From positions 1 through 64,000 of the forward strand of contig JAQXKS010000003.1 of the NCBI GenBank assembly GCA_029010575.1: 64,000 bases of DNA, read 5' to 3'. This stretch comes from Bacteroidales bacterium (GTDB lineage: Bacteria; Bacteroidota; Bacteroidia; Bacteroidales; UBA932). Made by a program: the position numbers and the translations under genes. Shown here piece after piece: positions 27,775-37,393 of this stretch. The notes under the pieces were generated by a model. The model saw only the letters and a program-made list of their open reading frames with translations. It did not search any database and was not told where the DNA came from. Position 1 is the first letter of the stretch; every line of letters starts with the position of its first letter.

Positions 27775-29913
27775 ATGAAGAAAAGATTTTTACTGGCAGG
27801 GCTTATTCTCTTTACACTCCTTCCTCTGAAGGCAGACGAAGGCATGTGGCTTCTTCCGCTGTTGAAAGAGATGAACAGCGGACGTATGACTGAACTTGGT
27901 TTCGAAATAACCCCGGATGAAATATATAATCTTAATCACTCCTCTACCAAAGATGCCATCGTTATCTTCGGAAGAGGATGTACGGGTGAGATTGTATCAA
28001 AGAATGGTCTCATCTTTACCAACCACCACTGCGGATACTCTAACATTCAGGCACTCAGCTCCGTCGAACACAATTATCTGAAGGACGGATATTGGGCTAT
28101 GAATCTGAACGAAGAGCTGCCCGCAAAGGGTCTTGAAGTGAGGTTTCTGGAAAGCTTTACAGATGTCACCTCCAAGGTAGAAAAGGCACTCTCCGGCTCC
28201 AAATCTCAAGAGCAGAAGAACAAGGCATACAATACCCTTTACGAGAAACTCTGCAAAAAAGCAGGTTGCGATGGGAAATTCATAGAGGGGGCGCTCACCT
28301 CATTCTATGGAGGGAACAAATACTATTTCATCGTCTATAAAGTTTACAAGGATGTCCGTTTCGTCGGAGCACCTCCAAGCTCAATAGGAAAGTTCGGAGC
28401 TGACACCGACAACTGGATGTGGCCTCGACATACCGGAGACTTTTCAGTTTTCAGGGTATATGCCGGCAAAGACAACCAGCCTGCAGAGTATTCGGAAGAG
28501 AATGTTCCCTACAGTGCTGAAGAAGGCAATTACCTCAAGATTTCCCTCAAAGGATATCAGCCTGAAGACCCCGTCATGGTTATGGGATATCCCGGCAGAA
28601 CCAACAGATTTGCCACTTCGTACGAGCTCGATTATCAGGTCAGTCTCAACGAAAGAGTAATAGAAATCAGAACTGAACGCCAGAAGGTTTTGATGGAGGA
28701 TATGCGTCGAGACCCGGCAATCATGATTCAGTATGCCAGCAAATATGCCTCATCATCCAACGGATGGAAGAAGTATATAGGCATGAACGAGACACTTGAC
28801 AGGCTCAATGTACTGAGCAGGAGAGCCGCACAGGAAAAGGAATTCTCGGATTGGGTAATGCAGGGCAATAGGAAGAGAAAGGAGAAATACTCTCTTGCAC
28901 TTGACAAAATCAGCAGGTCTATAGAGAACAAGAGAGACATTGAAATTTATCTTACCACTCTGAGGGAGTCACTGGCGAATATCGAACTGTTCGCTATATC
29001 AAGTATCGCAATGAATACCCTGAACTACGACACCCTCAGCAGATATATGGACAGGGTGGAGAATTTCTATAAAGATTTCTCTTGCGAAACTGACAAGAAG
29101 GTCGCAGTAAAGATGATAGAACTTTTCAGGAAATTCTACGGTTCAAGCGAACTCCTCCCCAGTCTCTACAATGTCATTGACTCCTGCTACGGTTCGGATA
29201 TCAATGCATATGTAGAGGATATCTACTCGAGAAGTATCTTTACCTCTATGGAAAAACTTTCACAAGCCTGCAAAGAGGCCTCTGAAAACAACGGTATCAT
29301 CGCAAGCGACCCTGCAACAGATGCCTATGCCTCAATAGCCAAAGCATGGCAGGCAGGACGAAATATTCTCTCTGAATCACAGACCGGAAACGATTTCAGC
29401 GAAGGTGTCAAGGATTATATCGCAGGAACGCTTGAAATGAGAAAAGGAGAGCCCATCTACCCCGATGCCAACTTTACACTCCGTCTGACCTTCGGTCAGG
29501 TACTACCCTACTCGCCCCGCGATGGTGTAATCTACGACTACTATACCACTCTTGACGGTGTGATGGCAAAGGAAGATCCCAACAACTGGGAATTTGAAGT
29601 TCCAGAAAAGCTCAAACAGCTCTACAAGGATAAGGATTTCGGTGAATATGCCCTTCCGGATGGAAAGCTTCCGGTGGCATTCATCTCCAATCTCGACATA
29701 ACCGGCGGAAACTCCGGTTCACCCATCATGAACGGCAAGGGCGAGCTTATAGGTCTGGCCTTTGACGGAAACTGGGATGCAATGAGCGGGGATATTCTCT
29801 TTGAACCCAACTACCAAAGATGTATCAGCGTGGATGTGAGGTATCTTCTCTTCATCATGGACAAATTCGGAGGAGCCGGATACCTGTTGGATGAAATGAA
29901 CATAGTCAGATAA
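27775..29913 (+). CDS. S46-family dipeptidyl-peptidase, DPP7-like
   Basis: A 712-residue periplasmic/outer-membrane-associated serine peptidase releasing N-terminal dipeptides. Signal peptide MKKRFLLAGLILFTLLPLKA; catalytic His in FTNHHCGYSN (His85); Asp in HTGDFSVFRVYAG; nucleophile in ITGGNSGSP (Ser647). The residue 18 after the nucleophile, which sets S1 specificity, is Gly665 (GLAFDGNW), as in DPP7 (hydrophobic P1); the acidic-specific DPP11 has Arg there. Cotranscribed with mrp (9-base gap). The specificity statement is inferred from that one residue and the surrounding DPP7-like sequence. Confidence 0.92.
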   Translation: MKKRFLLAGLILFTLLPLKADEGMWLLPLLKEMNSGRMTELGFEITPDEIYNLNHSSTKDAIVIFGRGCTGEIVSKNGLIFTNHHCGYSNIQALSSVEHNYLKDGYWAMNLNEELPAKGLEVRFLESFTDVTSKVEKALSGSKSQEQKNKAYNTLYEKLCKKAGCDGKFIEGALTSFYGGNKYYFIVYKVYKDVRFVGAPPSSIGKFGADTDNWMWPRHTGDFSVFRVYAGKDNQPAEYSEENVPYSAEEGNYLKISLKGYQPEDPVMVMGYPGRTNRFATSYELDYQVSLNERVIEIRTERQKVLMEDMRRDPAIMIQYASKYASSSNGWKKYIGMNETLDRLNVLSRRAAQEKEFSDWVMQGNRKRKEKYSLALDKISRSIENKRDIEIYLTTLRESLANIELFAISSIAMNTLNYDTLSRYMDRVENFYKDFSCETDKKVAVKMIELFRKFYGSSELLPSLYNVIDSCYGSDINAYVEDIYSRSIFTSMEKLSQACKEASENNGIIASDPATDAYASIAKAWQAGRNILSESQTGNDFSEGVKDYIAGTLEMRKGEPIYPDANFTLRLTFGQVLPYSPRDGVIYDYYTTLDGVMAKEDPNNWEFEVPEKLKQLYKDKDFGEYALPDGKLPVAFISNLDITGGNSGSPIMNGKGELIGLAFDGNWDAMSGDILFEPNYQRCISVDVRYLLFIMDKFGGAGYLLDEMNIVR

Positions 29914-29922
29914 AATAGAGAC

Positions 29923-31005
29923 ATGACAAAAATTATAGAACTACTTTCTGCTGTCGAACATCCTGCAATGGAGGGTGATATCGTATCCTTGGGAATTGCA
30001 GCCGATCTTAAAATAGCAGATGCACAGGGTGGAGAGCTCGACCCTGAAGCAGAGGGGGTGGATGAAAAGATTGCATCCATAAAGTTCAAGCTGGTATTCC
30101 CCAGCCCCGACCCATTCTCTGCAGATTTGAAAAAAGAGTGCGAAGAAATCTTGGAAAGGGAATTCCCCGGAGCCTCTGTCACCATTATCGAAATGGTGGC
30201 TCCAAGGAGGGAGACCAAGCGTACGGTCGATGAGCTTAACGATCAGGAACTAAAGAAGATAGGCAAAATAATTGCCGTAGCCTCAGGCAAGGGTGGAGTC
30301 GGTAAGTCAACAGTAACTGTCAATCTCGCCGCTGCGCTTTGCCGCAAGGGTTATAAGGTGGGAATAGTCGATGCTGACATATACGGACCTTCAATCCCCA
30401 AGATGACAGGCACTGAAGGAATTTCACCGCTGGTAGAACAGGCTACCAATCTTATTGTCCCCATAGAGAAATGGGGCATGAAAATTCTCTCGATCGGACA
30501 TCTTGTAGAGCCTGAGCAGGCCCTGATATGGAGAGGTCCTATGGCTTGCAACGCCCTCAAGCAGCTCATCATGCAGGTGAAATGGGGCGAACTTGATTAT
30601 CTTCTCATTGACCTGCCTCCGGGAACAGGAGATATCCACATCTCGCTCGTACATGACATTCCACTGGCTGGAGCAGTCATAGTAACCACTCCAGGACAGG
30701 TAGCGATTGCAGATGTTATCAAGAATGTCAATATGTTCAAGCACAAGGACATCAATATCCCCATATACGGACTTATTGAAAATATGGCATGGTTCACTCC
30801 TGCAGAACTACCACATAACAGATACTATATTTTCGGCAAAGATGGAGGCAGGAAGATGGCTCAGGAGACAGGAATCCCCTTCCTTGGAAGTATTCCTATC
30901 TATATGTCTGTGAGTGAAGGAGGTGATACAGGTATGCCAGCAGCAATGGGAGACAACCCCGTAGCAACAGCATTTGCTTCTATATCTACATCATTGGAAA
31001 AATAG
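29923..31005 (+). CDS. mrp: Mrp/ApbC-type Fe-S carrier P-loop ATPase
   Basis: A 360-residue protein with an N-terminal DUF59/MIP18 domain (residues about 1-90) and a ParA-like P-loop domain: deviant Walker A ASGKGGVGKST (120-130), DADIYGPSIPKM, and DLPPGTGDIHI. The family assembles or delivers Fe-S clusters. The usual CxxC cluster-binding pair after the IENM motif is absent: the sequence reads IENMAWFTPAELPHNRYYIFGKDGG. It sits between dpp7 and aspS. Confidence 0.9.
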   Translation: MTKIIELLSAVEHPAMEGDIVSLGIAADLKIADAQGGELDPEAEGVDEKIASIKFKLVFPSPDPFSADLKKECEEILEREFPGASVTIIEMVAPRRETKRTVDELNDQELKKIGKIIAVASGKGGVGKSTVTVNLAAALCRKGYKVGIVDADIYGPSIPKMTGTEGISPLVEQATNLIVPIEKWGMKILSIGHLVEPEQALIWRGPMACNALKQLIMQVKWGELDYLLIDLPPGTGDIHISLVHDIPLAGAVIVTTPGQVAIADVIKNVNMFKHKDINIPIYGLIENMAWFTPAELPHNRYYIFGKDGGRKMAQETGIPFLGSIPIYMSVSEGGDTGMPAAMGDNPVATAFASISTSLEK

Positions 31006-31020
31006 TTAATACTCAATACA

Positions 31021-32799
31021 ATGTACAGAACTAAAACTTGTGGCGAACTTCGCCTATCAAATGTCTCAGAAGAGGTAACTCTGGCGGGATGGGTTCAGAG
31101 AGTAAGAAAGATGGGAGGTATGACCTTCATCGATCTTAGAGACCGTTACGGAATCACACAGCTTGTAACCGACGAGGCTACATCGGCTCAGCTTAACGAG
31201 CTGGTCGAAAAACTCGGTCGTGAATTCGTTATTCAGGCTACCGGCATCGTAATGGAACGCCAGAGCAAAAACCCTAAGATTGAGACCGGTGACATTGAAA
31301 TTAAGCTTACTGACATGAAGGTTCTCAACCCTTCTGTAACACCTCCCTTTACCATTGAAGACGAGTCAGATGGAGGTGAAGAGCTTCGTGCAAAATTCCG
31401 CTATCTCGACCTTCGCAGAAATCCTCTCAAGAGAGCCTTGTACCTAAGGCACAAGATGGCTCATGAAGTAAGAAACTACCTCGATTCTCAGAATTTCATA
31501 GAAATCGAGACCCCATATTTGATTAAATCTACTCCGGAGGGAGCAAGAGACTTTGTAGTCCCTTCACGAATGAACCCTGGAGAGTTCTATGCACTTCCTC
31601 AGAGTCCACAGCAGCAGAAACAGCTTCTTATGGTGGCAGGATATGACAGATATTTCCAGATTGTAAGATGCTTCAGGGACGAAGACCTCAGGGCTGACCG
31701 TCAGCCTGAATTTACACAGATTGACTGTGAAATGTCATTCGTCGAAAGAGATGATGTTCTGAACACCTTCGAAGGTATGATTAAGAGCCTCTTCAAGAAC
31801 ATTCTCGGAATCGAAATCAATTACGACTTCCCCAGAATGCCCTATTCACAGGCAATGTCCATGTATGGTTCCGACAAGCCGGATATCAGGTTCGGAATGA
31901 CCCTTCATGATATCACAGATTTAGCCAAGGGACATAACTTCTCTGTCTTCGACTCAGCAGAATATGTAGGTTCGATAGTAGTTAAAGGAGCCTCAGACTA
32001 TACCCGCAAACAGCTTGATGAACTCACTGAATGGGTCAAGAGGCCTCAGATAGGAGCCAAGGGACTGGTATATGTAAAATGTGCTGCAGACGGTTCGTTC
32101 AAGTCTTCAATCGACAAGTTCTTTACTGCTGAAGACCTTGGCAAGATCGCTCAGGCAAGTGAAGCTAAATCATCCGACCTTATCCTTATTCTCAGCGGTC
32201 CCAAGACGAAGATGCAGACAGCTCTGGGTTCTTTGCGTATCGAGATGGGCAACAGGTTGGGACTGCGCGACCCCAAGGTATTTGCACCTCTATGGGTTGT
32301 TGACTTCCCTCTTCTTGAATGGGATGACGAAACACAGCGTTTCTACGCAATGCATCACCCCTTCACATCTCCAAAGCCGGAACATCTCGAATATTTCTAC
32401 AGCAACAAAAAAGAAGATCTGGCAAACGTTTGCGCAAATGCCTACGACTTCGTCCTCAACGGAACTGAAGTGGGAGGTGGTTCAATCCGTATCCACGACT
32501 CGAAAATACAGGAAAGAATGTTCGAAGTACTTGGTTTCAGCAAAGAGGATGCCGACTACCGTTTCGGATTCCTTATCAACGCATTCAAGTACGGTGCACC
32601 CCCTCACGGAGGAATTGCGTTCGGATTTGACAGATTCTGTGCCCTCTTCGGTGGTCAGGAGACCATTCGCGATTATATTGCGTTTCCCAAGAACAATCAG
32701 GGCCGCGATATGATGCTGGATGCCCCTTCAAGAATAGACCACTCACAGATGGAAGAGCTCTTCCTCGAGAGCACATATAATGAAAACAAAGTTAACTGA
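31021..32799 (+). CDS. aspS: aspartyl-tRNA synthetase
   Basis: A 592-residue class IIb synthetase. N-terminal OB-fold anticodon domain ([27 protein letters not shown], residues 18-44), class II motif 2 [23 protein letters not shown], a GAD insertion domain, and motif 3 [17 protein letters not shown]. Length and the insertion match the bacterial type. Whether it is discriminating or also charges tRNA-Asn cannot be decided here; a GatB/YqeY-like protein, not the amidotransferase GatB itself, follows. Confidence 0.97.
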   Translation: MYRTKTCGELRLSNVSEEVTLAGWVQRVRKMGGMTFIDLRDRYGITQLVTDEATSAQLNELVEKLGREFVIQATGIVMERQSKNPKIETGDIEIKLTDMKVLNPSVTPPFTIEDESDGGEELRAKFRYLDLRRNPLKRALYLRHKMAHEVRNYLDSQNFIEIETPYLIKSTPEGARDFVVPSRMNPGEFYALPQSPQQQKQLLMVAGYDRYFQIVRCFRDEDLRADRQPEFTQIDCEMSFVERDDVLNTFEGMIKSLFKNILGIEINYDFPRMPYSQAMSMYGSDKPDIRFGMTLHDITDLAKGHNFSVFDSAEYVGSIVVKGASDYTRKQLDELTEWVKRPQIGAKGLVYVKCAADGSFKSSIDKFFTAEDLGKIAQASEAKSSDLILILSGPKTKMQTALGSLRIEMGNRLGLRDPKVFAPLWVVDFPLLEWDDETQRFYAMHHPFTSPKPEHLEYFYSNKKEDLANVCANAYDFVLNGTEVGGGSIRIHDSKIQERMFEVLGFSKEDADYRFGFLINAFKYGAPPHGGIAFGFDRFCALFGGQETIRDYIAFPKNNQGRDMMLDAPSRIDHSQMEELFLESTYNENKVN

Positions 32800-32806
32800 T
32801 ACGAGT

Positions 32807-33262
32807 ATGGCACAATTGGAAAACCAAATTCAGAGTGATATAAAAGCTGCAATGATTGCAAAGGATGCAGTAGCCCTCACATCTATTCGTGCAATCAAAG
32901 CTGCCATCCTCCTTGCCAAGACATCAGAAGGAGGAGCAAAAGAGTCTCTTGAAGATGAAGAAGTAATAAAAATCATAGGCAAGCTGGTAAAACAGCGTAA
33001 GGAATCTGCTGCCATCTACAGTCAGCAGAACCGCGAAGATCTGGCTCAGAATGAGCTTGCCGAAGCTAAGGTTATGGAGAAATATCTCCCTAAATCCCTC
33101 TCTGAAGAGGAAGTTGAAGCAGCCGTAAAAGAGATAATAGCACAGATAGGTGCCTCGTCAATGGCTGATATGGGCAAAGTAATGGGTGTTGCCACTAAGA
33201 AACTTGCCGGAGCAGCAGACGGAAGAGTAATCTCTACCATTGTCAAAAGGCTCCTCAGCTAA
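32807..33262 (+). CDS. yqeY: GatB/YqeY domain protein
   Basis: About 151 residues, all-helical YqeY family resembling the tRNA-binding tail of GatB. Start MAQLENQIQSDIKAAMIAKD is preferred over the track start at 32780, which overlaps aspS; the family normally starts this way. Conserved core is LRAIKAAI-like (TSIRAIKAAILLAK), KQRKESAAIY and EKYLPKSLSEEEVE. Function is not established; placement after aspS is suggestive of a tRNA-linked role. Confidence 0.88.
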   Translation: MAQLENQIQSDIKAAMIAKDAVALTSIRAIKAAILLAKTSEGGAKESLEDEEVIKIIGKLVKQRKESAAIYSQQNREDLAQNELAEAKVMEKYLPKSLSEEEVEAAVKEIIAQIGASSMADMGKVMGVATKKLAGAADGRVISTIVKRLLS

Positions 33263-33287
33263 GCCCTCTGGCTCAGGCTTAAATAAA

Positions 33288-33326
33288 AAGGAGATGTCTT
33301 TATCAGGCATCTCCTTCTGTTTTATT
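33288..33326. terminator. bidirectional terminator between yqeY and the GltD-like gene
   Basis: Stem AAGGAGATG / CATCTCCTT with an 11-base loop; T-rich on the plus-strand exit (CTGTTTTATT) and on the minus-strand exit (TTTTTATTT). Located between converging genes. Confidence 0.8.
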
Positions 33327-33334
33327 CTATATGA

Positions 33335-34639
33335 CTAAAGTTCCAGCAGCTTGATAGCATCAATATATTGGGCAATTCCAATAGCAGTCTGTTTTGCAAC
33401 CTTGACAGCCATCACCACTGTCTGCGGCCTGTGCACTACATCGCCCGCTGCAAAAACGCCCTTGCGCGTAGTCATGCCGAAAGGTCTCTCCTTGACAATT
33501 ACATAACCGTTGCTGTCTGTCTCGATACCGGAGGTGGTAGAGACAATCAGATCTGCAGGACGCTGACCCACAGCCAGACAGACTCTGTCGCAGTCGATAA
33601 TCTGTTCACCCTCCGGAGTGTCGACTTTGATACCGATAACCTTTCCGGCACCGTCACCTATAACCTCAAGAGGAACCCTCTTCCATAAAAACTCAACACC
33701 TTCAGACAATGCCTCTTCATATTCTGAACGGTTCGCAGGCATCTGAGCTTCTGTCTTACGGTATGCAATAGTTACACTCTTGGCACCCATTCTCAGAGAC
33801 GTTCTGGCAGCATCAATAGCGACATTGCCGCAGCCAAGCACAACTACACGCTCTCCCTCTCCAACCGGAAGTTTATCCTTACCGACATATCCCTGATTGT
33901 ATGAGTTGCAGACATGAAGCAAGTGGGTAGCCTGAACCACCCCCTGAAAATCGACTCCGGGAATATCAAGAGACTTGGGCAGAGCCGTACCCGTTCCGAT
34001 GAATATCGCATCAAAGCCTCGTGCCACAAGATCGTCTACAGTGAGAGCTTTTCCAACAGGAGTATTAAGCTGGAAGTCCACTCCTAATGCCGCTATCTTC
34101 TTGATTTCCTTACGAACGATCTCCTTTGGAAGACGATACTGGGGGATTCCATACATCAGGACACCTCCCGCTTCGCTCTGACTTTCGAAAATGGTAACCG
34201 CAAAGCCCATACGGGAGAGATCTCCGGCAACAGTAAGCCCTGCAGGACCTGAACCGATAACAGCCACTCTTCCCCTATCTTTCTGAGGAATCTTCTCTCT
34301 GGTCAGGTTCATCGAGCTGTCAAAATCTGCGATAAACCTCTCGAGTTTTCCAATCTCTACAGGTCTGCCCTTGACACCGAGGATACAACTTCCCTGACAC
34401 TGCTTTTCATGCGGACACACACGGCCACAGATTGCCGGGAGATTGCTTTTTTCATTAATTATCGCCATTGCATTACCCATATTTCCTTTGGAAAGTTCCA
34501 TGATGAAATCAGGTATATTGTTTCCAATAGGACATCCTGTGACACAGGAAGGCTTCTTGCAATGAAGGCAACGCTTTGCCTCATTGATTGCCTCACTCAA
34601 AGTAAAGCAATCCTCATTTTCTTTAAATCTTTCAGCCAT
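33335..34639 (-). CDS. GltD/NfnB-like NAD(P)-dependent oxidoreductase
   Basis: A 434-residue flavoprotein of the glutamate-synthase small-subunit family. N-terminal Fe-S cysteines (CLHCKKPSCVTGCPIGNNIPDF and CGRVCPHEKQCQGSC), FAD site VAVIGSGPAGLTVAGDLSRMG (about 125-145), NAD(P) site VVVLGCGNVAIDAARTSLRMG, and C-terminal GVFAAGDVV. The large subunit of glutamate synthase and the NfnA partner are both absent nearby, so it might be a stand-alone or NfnAB/SudA-type reductase subunit. It lies 3 bases after ychF. Exact reaction unresolved. Confidence 0.85.
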   Translation of the reverse strand: MAERFKENEDCFTLSEAINEAKRCLHCKKPSCVTGCPIGNNIPDFIMELSKGNMGNAMAIINEKSNLPAICGRVCPHEKQCQGSCILGVKGRPVEIGKLERFIADFDSSMNLTREKIPQKDRGRVAVIGSGPAGLTVAGDLSRMGFAVTIFESQSEAGGVLMYGIPQYRLPKEIVRKEIKKIAALGVDFQLNTPVGKALTVDDLVARGFDAIFIGTGTALPKSLDIPGVDFQGVVQATHLLHVCNSYNQGYVGKDKLPVGEGERVVVLGCGNVAIDAARTSLRMGAKSVTIAYRKTEAQMPANRSEYEEALSEGVEFLWKRVPLEVIGDGAGKVIGIKVDTPEGEQIIDCDRVCLAVGQRPADLIVSTTSGIETDSNGYVIVKERPFGMTTRKGVFAAGDVVHRPQTVVMAVKVAKQTAIGIAQYIDAIKLLEL

Positions 34640-34642
34640 TAT

Positions 34643-35746
34643 TTATACATTAAACAGGAAGTGCATTACATCACCGTCCTGTACTACATAATCCTTACCT
34701 TCAATAGAGAGCTTTCCGGCAGCTCTGCACGCTGCCTCTGAGCCATAATGGATATAGTCTTCGTAGCTGATAACCTCTGCCCTGATGAATCCCTTTTCGA
34801 AATCGGAATGGATGACACCAGCAGCTTTGGGCGCCTTGTCACCTTTATTTATAGTCCAAGCCTTGACCTCCATCTCTCCGGCAGTAAAATATGTTCGGAG
34901 ATTCAATAGATTATATGCACTCTGAATAAGCCTTTCGACACCCGACTTCTCAAGTCCGATCTCCTGAAGGAACATCTGCCTCTCCTGATAGCTTTCAAGT
35001 TCCGCTATTTCAGACTCTATCTTGGCAGCAATTACCAGGATTTCGGCATTCTCGTCCTTTACAGCCTCTCTTACCATATCCACATACTTGTTGCCGGTCG
35101 AAGCAGAGGCCTCGTCTACATTGCATACATACAGGACAGGTTTATTGGTAAGCAGAAAGAACTCTTTTGCAATCTTTTCATCTTCAGGATTATCCAGGAC
35201 TACACTCCTTGCGGATTTGCCCTCGAGCAGCACCGCCCTATATCTTTCAAGAATATCACATGCCCTCTTGGCATTCTTGTCTCCCCCGCTCTTCGCCATC
35301 TTTGTGAGTTTCTGAAGACGGCTCTCTACGGTCTCCAGATCCTTGAGCTGAAGCTCCATATCGATAATCTCCTTATCCCTTACCGGATTCACGCTTCCAT
35401 CCACATGGACGATATTGTCATCATCGAAACATCTGAGGATATGGAGAATGGCGTCAGTTTCGCGAATATTGCCCAGAAACTGGTTTCCGAGCCCTTCTCC
35501 CTTACTTGCCCCCTTGACAAGTCCCGCAATATCAACGATTTCCACGGTTGCGGGAACCACCCTTTTAGAATGGACCAGCTTATCAAGCTCCAGAAGTCTA
35601 TCATCCGGCACATTGGTAGAGCCAACATTGGGTTCTATGGTACAGAAAGGGAAGTTGGCAGCCTGCGCCTTTCCTGAACTGATGCAATTGAACAAAGTTG
35701 ATTTGCCCACATTAGGCAATCCTACTATTCCACATTTAAGCGACAT
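34643..35746 (-). CDS. ychF: redox-regulated ATPase YchF/OLA1
   Basis: A 367-residue Obg-family P-loop protein. P-loop GLPNVGKSTLFN (residues 8-19), DIAGLVKGASKGEGLGNQFL, and NVDE in place of the GTP-specific NKxD, the change that makes YchF prefer ATP. The C-terminal TGS domain ends EGKDYVVQDGDVMHFLFNV. Ribosome-associated stress function is known for homologues. Promoter -7 box at 35784-35791. Confidence 0.96.
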   Translation of the reverse strand: MSLKCGIVGLPNVGKSTLFNCISSGKAQAANFPFCTIEPNVGSTNVPDDRLLELDKLVHSKRVVPATVEIVDIAGLVKGASKGEGLGNQFLGNIRETDAILHILRCFDDDNIVHVDGSVNPVRDKEIIDMELQLKDLETVESRLQKLTKMAKSGGDKNAKRACDILERYRAVLLEGKSARSVVLDNPEDEKIAKEFFLLTNKPVLYVCNVDEASASTGNKYVDMVREAVKDENAEILVIAAKIESEIAELESYQERQMFLQEIGLEKSGVERLIQSAYNLLNLRTYFTAGEMEVKAWTINKGDKAPKAAGVIHSDFEKGFIRAEVISYEDYIHYGSEAACRAAGKLSIEGKDYVVQDGDVMHFLFNV

Positions 35747-35783
35747 ATCTCTAAATCAATTTTTTCTCAAAAATATAATTCCA

Positions 35784-35791
35784 CAAAGATA
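35784..35791 (-). promoter_or_regulatory. predicted -7 box of ychF
   Basis: Minus strand TATCTTTG, perfect -7 consensus, 37 bases before the ychF ATG; no clear -33 box. Confidence 0.45.
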
Positions 35792-35811
35792 GAAAAAACA
35801 ACGATACTACA

Positions 35812-35819
35812 TATATTTG
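35812..35819 (+). promoter_or_regulatory. predicted -7 box of the endonuclease/phosphatase gene
   Basis: TATATTTG, perfect -7 consensus, 21 bases before the start at 35841 and divergent from the ychF box. Confidence 0.45.
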
Positions 35820-35840
35820 CATCAGTCAAACAAACAATAA

Positions 35841-36824
35841 GTGAAGAAGATTATGTGCAAAGGATTTTTATTGTCTCTGACACTTCTGTCAATCCCCTTC
35901 CTGCAAGTCTGTGCACGAGAGAGTGAAAAGGATAGACAAATCGCTGTTTTCTGGAATCTTGAAAATTTTTTCGACACGAGTGATGATCCACGTAAGAATG
36001 ACGATGAGTTCACCCCGAGAGGAACGAGGCATTGGACCTACAAGAAGTTCATTGCCAAACGTAACGGTATTGCCCGTACGATTGTTTCTATGAAAGAGAA
36101 ATACGGTCTGTTTCCCGCAATAGTTGCATTTGCAGAGGTGGAGAACCGCTGGGTTATCGAGGAGCTGACAGAGAAAACACCTCTATCAAAACTTTCATAC
36201 AAGATCATTCACTATGAATCTCCCGACAGACGCGGAATCGATGTTGCCTTGATATATAGAGAAGAGCTCTTTAAAGTAATCCAATGCAACAGCATTTCCG
36301 TAGATCAGACACTCATCGGGCGACCCACAAGAGATTTGCTAAGAGTAGCAGGCCTCCTCGATGAGGACTCAACAGTCATCTATGTGGCACACCTCCCCTC
36401 CAAGATATCGGGTGCCTGGTCATCTGACCACCCAAGACATGTTGTCATCTCCACTCTCTCTGACTCCATGGAGAAGGACATATCGTCAGGCTGGAAGAGA
36501 ATAATCGTAATGGGAGATTTTAACGACACACCTGATTCGCAGACCATATCCTACTTTTTAAAGAAGAGCCCCTACCTCAGATGCATTTCAATGGAAGAAT
36601 TCTCCAAAGAGGCAGGAACAATCAAGTACAAAGGCAGGTGGGAACTCATTGACCTGGCTTTTGCCAGCGAGTGGATTACCCATGCAACATACAATATCTT
36701 CGACAGCGGATTTCTCCTTGAAAAAGATAATCAGTATCTGGGAAAGAAACCTAAAAGATGCTATAATGGACCAGTATATAACGCAGGATTAAGTGACCAC
36801 CTCCCGATAGTGGTAATTCTGTGA
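35841..36824 (+). CDS. secreted endonuclease/exonuclease/phosphatase-fold protein
   Basis: A 327-residue protein with a signal peptide (KGFLLSLTLLSIPFLQVCA) and the EEP fold: FWNLENFFDT (metal-binding Asn/Glu), FAEVENRWV, DVALIYR, MGDFNDTP and the final SDHLPIVV. Such proteins are Mg-dependent nucleases or phosphodiesterases; no substrate can be assigned. The track start is a GTG (giving MKKIMCKGF); an ATG four codons later (35853) is the alternative. A -7 box is upstream. Confidence 0.85.
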   Translation: MKKIMCKGFLLSLTLLSIPFLQVCARESEKDRQIAVFWNLENFFDTSDDPRKNDDEFTPRGTRHWTYKKFIAKRNGIARTIVSMKEKYGLFPAIVAFAEVENRWVIEELTEKTPLSKLSYKIIHYESPDRRGIDVALIYREELFKVIQCNSISVDQTLIGRPTRDLLRVAGLLDEDSTVIYVAHLPSKISGAWSSDHPRHVVISTLSDSMEKDISSGWKRIIVMGDFNDTPDSQTISYFLKKSPYLRCISMEEFSKEAGTIKYKGRWELIDLAFASEWITHATYNIFDSGFLLEKDNQYLGKKPKRCYNGPVYNAGLSDHLPIVVIL

Positions 36825-36834
36825 TTAATATTGT

Positions 36835-36842
36835 TATCTTTG
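36835..36842 (+). promoter_or_regulatory. predicted -7 box of folA
   Basis: TATCTTTG, perfect -7 consensus, 38 bases before the folA ATG. No clear -33 box. Confidence 0.45.
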
Positions 36843-36880
36843 TGCGGAGTTTATTTTTATAAAAATGCAACACATTAAAT

Positions 36881-37393
36881 ATGAGTTCAATATCAATTAT
36901 TGTCGCTATTACCGAGAATTTTGCCATAGGCAAGGGAAACAGCCTGCTATTTCATATTTCAGATGATTTGAAACACTTCAAAAGGCACACTACAGGGCAT
37001 CCTGTCATAATGGGATACAAGACATTCCTTTCAATGGACAGCAGAGCACTGCCTAACAGAAGAAATATTGTCATAAACACAAGGGAGAGTGCTCCCACCC
37101 CTGTGGAGGGTATTGAATTTGCCCACTCCTTAATCGATGCAGTCGGTATGTGCAATGCATCAGAAGAGGTCTTCATAATAGGTGGAGGAAAGATATACAC
37201 TGAGGCTATGCCTTTATGTGACAGATTGATTGTAACACATATAGAGAGTGTGGCAGAAGATGCAGACACATTCTTTCCGCGCATAGACGAATCAATCTGG
37301 ACAATGTCCAAAGTTGAAGGACCGTTCACAGACCCTAAAAGCGGGCTAAACTACAGATTCTGCGAATATACTAAACAGATACATCGGCCTTGA
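36881..37393 (+). CDS. folA: dihydrofolate reductase
   Basis: A 170-residue DHFR reducing dihydrofolate to tetrahydrofolate with NADPH. Landmarks are [30 protein letters not shown] (Met20-loop region and the substrate Asp), [24 protein letters not shown], and [15 protein letters not shown]. The 3' end overlaps convergent thyA by 23 bases. No sign of a trimethoprim-resistance type acquisition. Confidence 0.94.
   Translation: MSSISIIVAITENFAIGKGNSLLFHISDDLKHFKRHTTGHPVIMGYKTFLSMDSRALPNRRNIVINTRESAPTPVEGIEFAHSLIDAVGMCNASEEVFIIGGGKIYTEAMPLCDRLIVTHIESVAEDADTFFPRIDESIWTMSKVEGPFTDPKSGLNYRFCEYTKQIHRP

Noticed and set aside
32081-32713. 210-residue plus-strand ORF inside aspS
   Set aside because: Alternative frame of aspS; composition rich in Ser/Thr/Arg as expected for a shadow.
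36881-37393. folA as an acquired trimethoprim-resistance gene
   Set aside because: Sequence looks like an ordinary chromosomal DHFR and there is no cassette or mobile element around it.
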